From: REEB95 sp050729835
GTDB taxonomy: Bacteria; Pseudomonadota; Alphaproteobacteria; ATCC43930; CGMCC-115725
Direction of reading: 5' to 3'
DNA: 64,000 nt
Assembly: GCA_050729835.1 (NCBI GenBank)
Contig: JBOHLS010000001.1
Location: forward strand, 124,001-188,000
The notes below the pieces were generated by a model that saw nothing but the letters and a program-made list of their open reading frames with translations, searched no databases and had not been told where the DNA came from. A program made the position numbers and the translations under genes. Shown here in pieces: positions 59,365 to 64,000 of this stretch; within the stretch, counting starts at the first letter, position 1, and each line of letters starts with the position of its first letter.

Positions 59365-60366
59365 CTAGCCGGCGCCGCGCTCGATGGCGCTGACGAACAT
59401 TTCCCGATCGACATTGCCGCCCGACGCGACGACTGCGACGCACTTGCTGGCGCAGTCTAACTTGCCGGATAGCACCGCGGCTAGCGCCGCGGCTCCGCCC
59501 GGCTCCAGAACCAGCTTGAGGTCGGCGAAGGCGACCGCCATGGCACGACGGATGTCGTCGTCGCCGACCGCCACGCTGCCGGCGAGGTGACGGTGCGCGA
59601 TGGCAAAGGGTAGCGCGCCCGGCATCGGCGCAAGCAGGCAGTCGCAAATCGAGCCGGTCGCGGACTCGTTGGCGACGCGGCGCCCGGCGGCGAGCGAGCG
59701 GCGCATATCGTCGAAATTCTCTGGCTCCGCGGCGTAAACGCGGATCGCCGGACTCATGGCGGCTAGGCCAAGGGCGATGCCGCCGACCAGTCCACCGCCA
59801 CTGCAAGGCGCGACGACGGCATCAAGCATGCAGCCGAGGTCGGCGGCCTGGCGCGCGATCTCGAGTCCGACCGTGCCCTGGCCGGCAATGACGCGCGCAT
59901 CGTCGAACGGGGGGACCAGCGTCGCGCCGCGCTCGCGCGCGATGCGCTCGGCAATCGCTTCCCGGCTGTCACGCTGGCGGTCGTATGGCACCACCGTCGC
60001 GCCGTAGGCGCGCGTGTTCGCGGTCTTGATCGCCGGCGCGTCGGCCGGCATGACTATCGTCGCCGGCATGCCCAGGCGTTGCGCCGCCGCCGCCACCCCC
60101 TGGGCGTGGTTGCCCGAAGAAAAGGCGACGACGCCGCGCCGACGCGCCTCGGCATCGAGCGACAGCAAGGTATTGAGGGCGCCGCGGAATTTGAACGAGC
60201 CGGTGCATTGCAGGTTCTCGGCCTTGACGAGGATGCGGGCGCCGATCCGGGCATCGAGCGCCGGCGACGATAGCAAGGGTGTTATGACCGCCTGACCGGC
60301 AAGGCGATGCGCGGCCGTCTCGATCTCGGCAAGGCCCGGCAGCGGCAATATGGCGTCGTCGGCCAT
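59365..60366 (-). CDS. PLP-dependent threonine/serine dehydratase family protein
   Basis: Fold type II PLP enzyme, 333 residues, that removes the amino and hydroxyl groups of threonine or serine (or racemises serine). The PLP lysine is Lys59 in SFKFRGA; SSGNHAQG binds the substrate carboxylate and SGGGLVGG the phosphate. There is no C-terminal ACT regulatory domain, so it is not the allosteric biosynthetic form. ATG 60366 is chosen. Three bases separate it from the haloacid dehalogenase upstream. Its stop codon abuts the target site of the IS481-type element. Confidence 0.88.
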   Translation of the reverse strand: MADDAILPLPGLAEIETAAHRLAGQAVITPLLSSPALDARIGARILVKAENLQCTGSFKFRGALNTLLSLDAEARRRGVVAFSSGNHAQGVAAAAQRLGMPATIVMPADAPAIKTANTRAYGATVVPYDRQRDSREAIAERIARERGATLVPPFDDARVIAGQGTVGLEIARQAADLGCMLDAVVAPCSGGGLVGGIALGLAAMSPAIRVYAAEPENFDDMRRSLAAGRRVANESATGSICDCLLAPMPGALPFAIAHRHLAGSVAVGDDDIRRAMAVAFADLKLVLEPGGAAALAAVLSGKLDCASKCVAVVASGGNVDREMFVSAIERGAG

Positions 60367-60368
60367 TG

Positions 60369-61055
60369 CTAGAGTCCGAGAATCTCCGGCAACGCGTCGA
60401 GACGTTCGATCTGGGCAACCGGTCCCGCCGGCAGCCGCTCGACTTTCTGGCCCGAACGATTGATCCAGACCGCCTTCATGCCGAAGGCGCTGGCGCCGGC
60501 GACATCCCAACCGTTCGACGAGACGAAGCAGATACGCGCCGGCGTGACGCCAAGTCGATCAACCGCGAGTTGATAGACTTTGGGATGCGGCTTGTAGACC
60601 CCGACCGCCTCGACCGACAGGATCGGGTCGAGAAGCTTGCTGAGGTCGGCCGACTTAACCGCGGCGGCGAGCATCTCGGGCGAACCGTTGGACAGGATGG
60701 CTGCCGGCCGCTTTGCCCGCTGCAGTGCCGTGAGCGCATTGCCGGCATCCGGATAGGCCGACAGCTCGCGATAGAGTTCCATCAAGCGCGCCTTGAGCGC
60801 CTCGCCAGAAATGCCGAGCGCGTCCATCGCGTAATCGAGCGCTTCGCCCGTAACCTGCCAGAAATCGGCGTGTCGGCCCATCAGGCTGCGCAGCCAGGTA
60901 TATTGCAACTGCGCCGTTCGCCATTGCGCGGCGAGCGCTTCGGCCTTGTCTCCCAAGGCGTCGGCGCAACGCTTCGCGGCCGAGCCGACGTCGAACAACG
61001 TGCCGTAGGCGTCGAAAACGCAAGCGTCGATCGCGCCGAGCTTTGGATGGGCCAT
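60369..61055 (-). CDS. (S)-2-haloacid dehalogenase, type II (HAD superfamily)
   Basis: Cytoplasmic HAD hydrolase, 228 residues. The nucleophile is Asp15 (VFDAYGTLFD), followed by the cap helices, the LSNGSPEM motif II, Lys in GVYKPHPKVY, and SSNGWDVAG near the end. These match L-2-haloacid dehalogenases, which replace halide with hydroxyl on short haloacids. The physiological substrate may differ. It sits in a tight minus-strand string after the lytic transglycosylase, two bases away. Confidence 0.9.
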   Translation of the reverse strand: MAHPKLGAIDACVFDAYGTLFDVGSAAKRCADALGDKAEALAAQWRTAQLQYTWLRSLMGRHADFWQVTGEALDYAMDALGISGEALKARLMELYRELSAYPDAGNALTALQRAKRPAAILSNGSPEMLAAAVKSADLSKLLDPILSVEAVGVYKPHPKVYQLAVDRLGVTPARICFVSSNGWDVAGASAFGMKAVWINRSGQKVERLPAGPVAQIERLDALPEILGL

Positions 61056-61056
61056 C

Positions 61057-63024
61057 TCAGCGCTTCAAATCGCTGGCGAGCGTGAACGTGAAGCCGGTTT
61101 CGCCGAGGCGCAGCCGGTAGATTTGCAGGTTCTCGAGCACGCGTTGCACATAATTGCGCGTCTCGGCATAGGGGATGGACTCGATCCAGTCAATCGCGTT
61201 CACCCCGGCCGCGCGCGGATCGCCGTAAAGGCTCATCCACTCCTTCACATGCGCCGGTCCGGCGTTGTAGGCAGCGATCGCCAGCACGTACGAGCCCGAG
61301 AATTCCGCCAGCAGTTGATCGAGATAGGCGCGTCCAAGCGTGACGTTGTAGCGCTGGTCGGTCGTCAGCCGCTTTTGCGAAAACCGCAGGTGCAGAGCTT
61401 TAGCGATGAGGCTGGCGGTATGCGGCATCAGCTGCATCAGGCCGCGCGCGCCGGCCCGGCTGACCGCCGCGTGCGCAAACGCGCTTTCTTGCCGTGTCAT
61501 GGCCAGCAGCAGCGGCGTCTCGACATTGCCGCCCTCCGGAAGCCGCGGAATCGGGTAGCCCTCGGCAATGAGATTGACGCCGGCATGGCTCGCGCGCTTG
61601 GCGGCTTCGATCTCCAGATCTGAGCGGTCGATCTCGCGCGCCAACCGCGCCATCAGCATGTATTGCCCCGGCGTGACTATGGCATCGCAAAGGCGCCGGA
61701 AAAAGGGCGTGACGTCGTCGTCGGCGCCGGCTTGGGCGAGATCGCGCGTGAGGCGCACCAGCTCCCGTCGGTTGAACGCATTGATCTCGGCCGCCGATGG
61801 TTGCGGCTCGTGCCTGAGACGAGCCGGCGTGACGTCCGGCATCGCGGCGGCAAGCTGGCCATAATAGGTGGTGAAATGCTCGGCCGCGGTGCCGTACCAC
61901 GATGCCGCGAGTTGACGGTAACCCATGGCATCGGCGGCGCGGCCCGCCCAGTAGGCGCCGCGAGCGATGGTGATCGGCAGAGTTCCGGCATCGTAAAGCT
62001 TCACGAAATGGGCATACGCGACGTCGGGTTCGTTGAGAAAGCGCAACGCGATCCAGCCGGCCAGAAACTCGAGCTCGGCGAAGCTTTGTCCGCTCGACGC
62101 CTGATGCTGTTCGGCGACGCGAAAGGCGATGCCCGGCTGCCCCATCGCCAGTGCGCGGCGCGCCATGATCTCGCGTTCGTTCGCCCATTGCTCGGCATGC
62201 ACCGGGTCCGGCGGTGCGACGACCAGAAGATCGAGCGCGCCGTCGTCCAGATTCTTGAGCCGACGCCAGCGGATACGGTCGTACAGCAAGCCGGGATCGT
62301 CGCGATAGGTTGACGGCACGCGATCGACGAGGCTGTCGGCGTTACCGGCGAAGGTCATCAGCGCCAGACGCGCCTCGGCGACGGCGCGCGGCCCGGACGG
62401 CACCAGCGGCAGCATGCGCTGCGCGGCCGCGACTTGGCCGTGCCACAGCAACCGATCGAGCCGCTTCTCGTGGTCTTCGACGCGCAAGACGTTGTGGTAG
62501 TGTTGGAACATCGACTTCTCGTCGAATGCCGAGAAGTCGCCGCCGATCCATACCGCGCGGATCAGCGCGCGCGCCTCGTCGCCCCGCCCCACCGCCATCC
62601 ACAAATCGGCTTGTCGCAGCTTTCCCGCCACGGTGATCGGTGGATGTTTGGCGAACCAGTCGGCGAGCGTGCCATCGGGCACGCCGTTCATCGCTTCTTC
62701 GGCGGACTCCTCGAGCGCGACCTGTCCGGGCCAGTCGGGGTGGGCGGTGATGAAGCGAGTGATCTCGCCGAAGCTCGCGCCATTGGCGCCGTGGATGATC
62801 GCCAGCCAGTGCAGCGCCTCGCGCGGCAGCGGATTGCGCGCCATCGCCGCGTCGCGCGCCGCCGCTTTCCAGTTGTTCTTTTGCGCGTCGGCGAACGCGG
62901 CGTGGTAGAGTCGCTTGTCGTTGCCGGAGAGGGCTTGGGCGTGCGTGATGCCCGCGCCCAGCAGCGCGCTGGCAATGGCGACCGCTAGGCAGGCGCGCAA
63001 CCGGTCCTTCGCGACGAAATCCAA
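61057..63024 (-). CDS. Soluble lytic murein transglycosylase
   Basis: Periplasmic peptidoglycan lyase, 655 residues. A signal peptide (about 1-29, ending ITHA-QA) precedes a large alpha-superhelical U-domain rich in tandem helices. The C-terminal SLT domain has the catalytic glutamate in TRQESAFAHAAVSRAGARGLMQLMP and the AYNAGPAHVKEW motif. It cleaves the glycan with 1,6-anhydro-MurNAc formation, the same product that AnmK recycles. Divergent from dapA across 149 bp. It leads the string with the dehalogenase and dehydratase genes. Confidence 0.94.
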   Translation of the reverse strand: MDFVAKDRLRACLAVAIASALLGAGITHAQALSGNDKRLYHAAFADAQKNNWKAAARDAAMARNPLPREALHWLAIIHGANGASFGEITRFITAHPDWPGQVALEESAEEAMNGVPDGTLADWFAKHPPITVAGKLRQADLWMAVGRGDEARALIRAVWIGGDFSAFDEKSMFQHYHNVLRVEDHEKRLDRLLWHGQVAAAQRMLPLVPSGPRAVAEARLALMTFAGNADSLVDRVPSTYRDDPGLLYDRIRWRRLKNLDDGALDLLVVAPPDPVHAEQWANEREIMARRALAMGQPGIAFRVAEQHQASSGQSFAELEFLAGWIALRFLNEPDVAYAHFVKLYDAGTLPITIARGAYWAGRAADAMGYRQLAASWYGTAAEHFTTYYGQLAAAMPDVTPARLRHEPQPSAAEINAFNRRELVRLTRDLAQAGADDDVTPFFRRLCDAIVTPGQYMLMARLAREIDRSDLEIEAAKRASHAGVNLIAEGYPIPRLPEGGNVETPLLLAMTRQESAFAHAAVSRAGARGLMQLMPHTASLIAKALHLRFSQKRLTTDQRYNVTLGRAYLDQLLAEFSGSYVLAIAAYNAGPAHVKEWMSLYGDPRAAGVNAIDWIESIPYAETRNYVQRVLENLQIYRLRLGETGFTFTLASDLKR

Positions 63025-63173
63025 GTGGGTCTCCCCACCGGGATATTAGCGGCCGCGGCTGCGGCTGTCAGGTGCGGACGCGCCGCGGGCGGGCGATGAT
63101 TGCCCTCGAGCACGGACGGGCGCTATTTTGGTTAATGATGCGGTCCGCAGGGGTCGCGTCGCGGGAGAGTGGC

Positions 63174-64000
63174 ATGTTCAAGGGTTCGCTGGTCGCGCTC
63201 ATCACGCCGTTCCGCAACGGGGCGGTCGATGAAAAGTCGTTCCAGGGGTTCGTCGACTGGCAAATCGCGCAAGGCACGCATGGCGTCGTCCCCTGCGGCA
63301 CGACCGGCGAATCGCCGACGCTGTCGCACGCCGAGCACAAGCGGGTGATCGAGCTTTGCGTCGAAGCCGCGCGCGGCCGCGTGCCGGTCATTGCCGGTAC
63401 GGGCTCGAACTCGACCGCCGAGGCAATCGAGTTGACCCAGCACGCCAAGAGGGCAGGGGCGGATGCGGCGTTGGTCGTGACGCCCTATTACAACAAGCCG
63501 ACGCAGGAAGGCCTGTATCGGCATTACAAGGCGATCAACGACGCCGTGGACCTGCCGCTGCTGATCTACAACATTCCCGGCCGCTGCGTGGTCGATATGA
63601 CGGTCGATACCATGGCGCGGCTTGCCAAGCTGCCCAATATCGTCGGCGTCAAGGATGCAACCAACGATTTGGCGCGTCCGCTCAAGACGCGCGCGACCTG
63701 CGGCGACGCGTTCTGCATGCTGTCGGGCGAGGATGCGACCGCATTGCCCTATCGCGCCAACGGCGGCGACGGGTGCATCTCGGTCACGGCGAATGTCGCG
63801 CCGCAGGCTTGCGCGGAGATGCACGAGGCTTGGGAAAAAGGCGACGCCGCCGGTGCGCAGAAGACCAATATGCGTCTCGCAGCCCTGCACGACGCGTTGT
63901 TCGTCGAGACCAGCCCGGCACCGGTCAAGTACGCGGCTTCGCTGCTCGGCAAGTCGTCGCCCGAAGTGCGGTTGCCGCTGGTGCCCGCGTCGCCGGCGGC
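63174..64000 (+). CDS. dapA: 4-hydroxy-tetrahydrodipicolinate synthase (3' end outside window)
   Basis: Condenses pyruvate and aspartate semialdehyde at the branch to lysine and diaminopimelate. The N-terminal 275 residues are visible. The Schiff-base lysine is Lys160 (IVGVKDATND), the GTTGESPTL motif holds the active-site threonines, and IYNIPGR has the catalytic tyrosine. ATG 63174 has GGGAG upstream. The frame is open to the last base of the window, so the C-terminal 20 or so residues lie beyond. Confidence 0.94.
   Translation, partial: MFKGSLVALITPFRNGAVDEKSFQGFVDWQIAQGTHGVVPCGTTGESPTLSHAEHKRVIELCVEAARGRVPVIAGTGSNSTAEAIELTQHAKRAGADAALVVTPYYNKPTQEGLYRHYKAINDAVDLPLLIYNIPGRCVVDMTVDTMARLAKLPNIVGVKDATNDLARPLKTRATCGDAFCMLSGEDATALPYRANGGDGCISVTANVAPQACAEMHEAWEKGDAAGAQKTNMRLAALHDALFVETSPAPVKYAASLLGKSSPEVRLPLVPASPA

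Noticed and set aside
1..64000. CRISPR array, prophage, toxin-antitoxin or known defence system
   Set aside because: No regularly spaced repeats, phage structural genes or toxin-antitoxin pairs were seen. The only mobile DNA is the two insertion sequences.

Overview
The window is one gene-dense, high-GC stretch of chromosome from an alphaproteobacterium, most likely of the Rhodospirillales/Azospirillales type. The lineage is inferred from the gene families: an RpoH with the alphaproteobacterial style of sequence, the ruvX-gatC-gatA-gatB cluster, a PyrB/PyrC-like pair lacking the catalytic histidines, a PAS_5-type protein, an ornithine decarboxylase with a long structured leader, and a candidate suhB/mmgR-type small RNA. 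Most of the DNA is housekeeping. Many neighbours overlap by 4 bp (ATGA or GTGA), so translational coupling is common.

Layout. 1-3.1 kb: end of a class A penicillin-binding protein, then prfB with an intact programmed +1 frameshift site. 3.4-10.2 kb: membrane proteins, a CLC chloride channel, a hybrid-free sensor histidine kinase, a dihaem cytochrome c peroxidase-like protein and a cupredoxin. 10.2-21.6 kb: bcp, glnE, an AsmA/YhdP-like giant, tyrS, anmK, rpoH, rluD and a small membrane protein. 21.6-26.1 kb: structured leader plus ornithine decarboxylase, a DUF1194 von Willebrand protein, a small secreted protein and a CtpA-type protease. 26.2-34.3 kb (minus strand): pyrB, pyrC-like, plsY, an internally deleted dprA, topA, and an rnr whose N-terminus is missing. 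34.4-41.5 kb: amtB with a possible sigma-54 promoter, ruvX, gatCAB, manC and a small conserved protein. 41.7-46.8 kb: tRNA-Ser(GCT), a MetE-like protein, an MFS exporter, a PAS protein, folB and folP.

46.7-58.3 kb is the accessory part. It holds the small RNA candidate, an AT-rich control region with a palindrome, a type I secretion trio (TolC-like, LapB-like, LapC-like), an orphan prepilin peptidase, an unknown small protein, a ribbon-helix-helix/PAS gene broken by an amber codon, an IS5-type element with a passenger gene, a LapG-like cysteine protease, and an M23 peptidase overlapping a bactofilin. The secretion trio and LapG together point to a cell-surface adhesin that is exported and then released by proteolysis. 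The adhesin itself and the LapD/GcbC-type partners are not in the window. 58.3-59.4 kb is an IS481-type element with a broken transposase. 59.4-64 kb holds a PLP-dependent dehydratase, a haloacid dehalogenase, a lytic transglycosylase and the start of dapA.

Nothing here is clearly a wholly new multi-gene system. The most notable items are the IS5-type element whose passenger gene takes its stop codon from the target duplication, the candidate suhB/mmgR-type RNA, the dprA lacking its Rossmann core, the RNase R without its winged helix, and two insertion sequences that both sit on CTAG sites forming the stop codon of the upstream gene.
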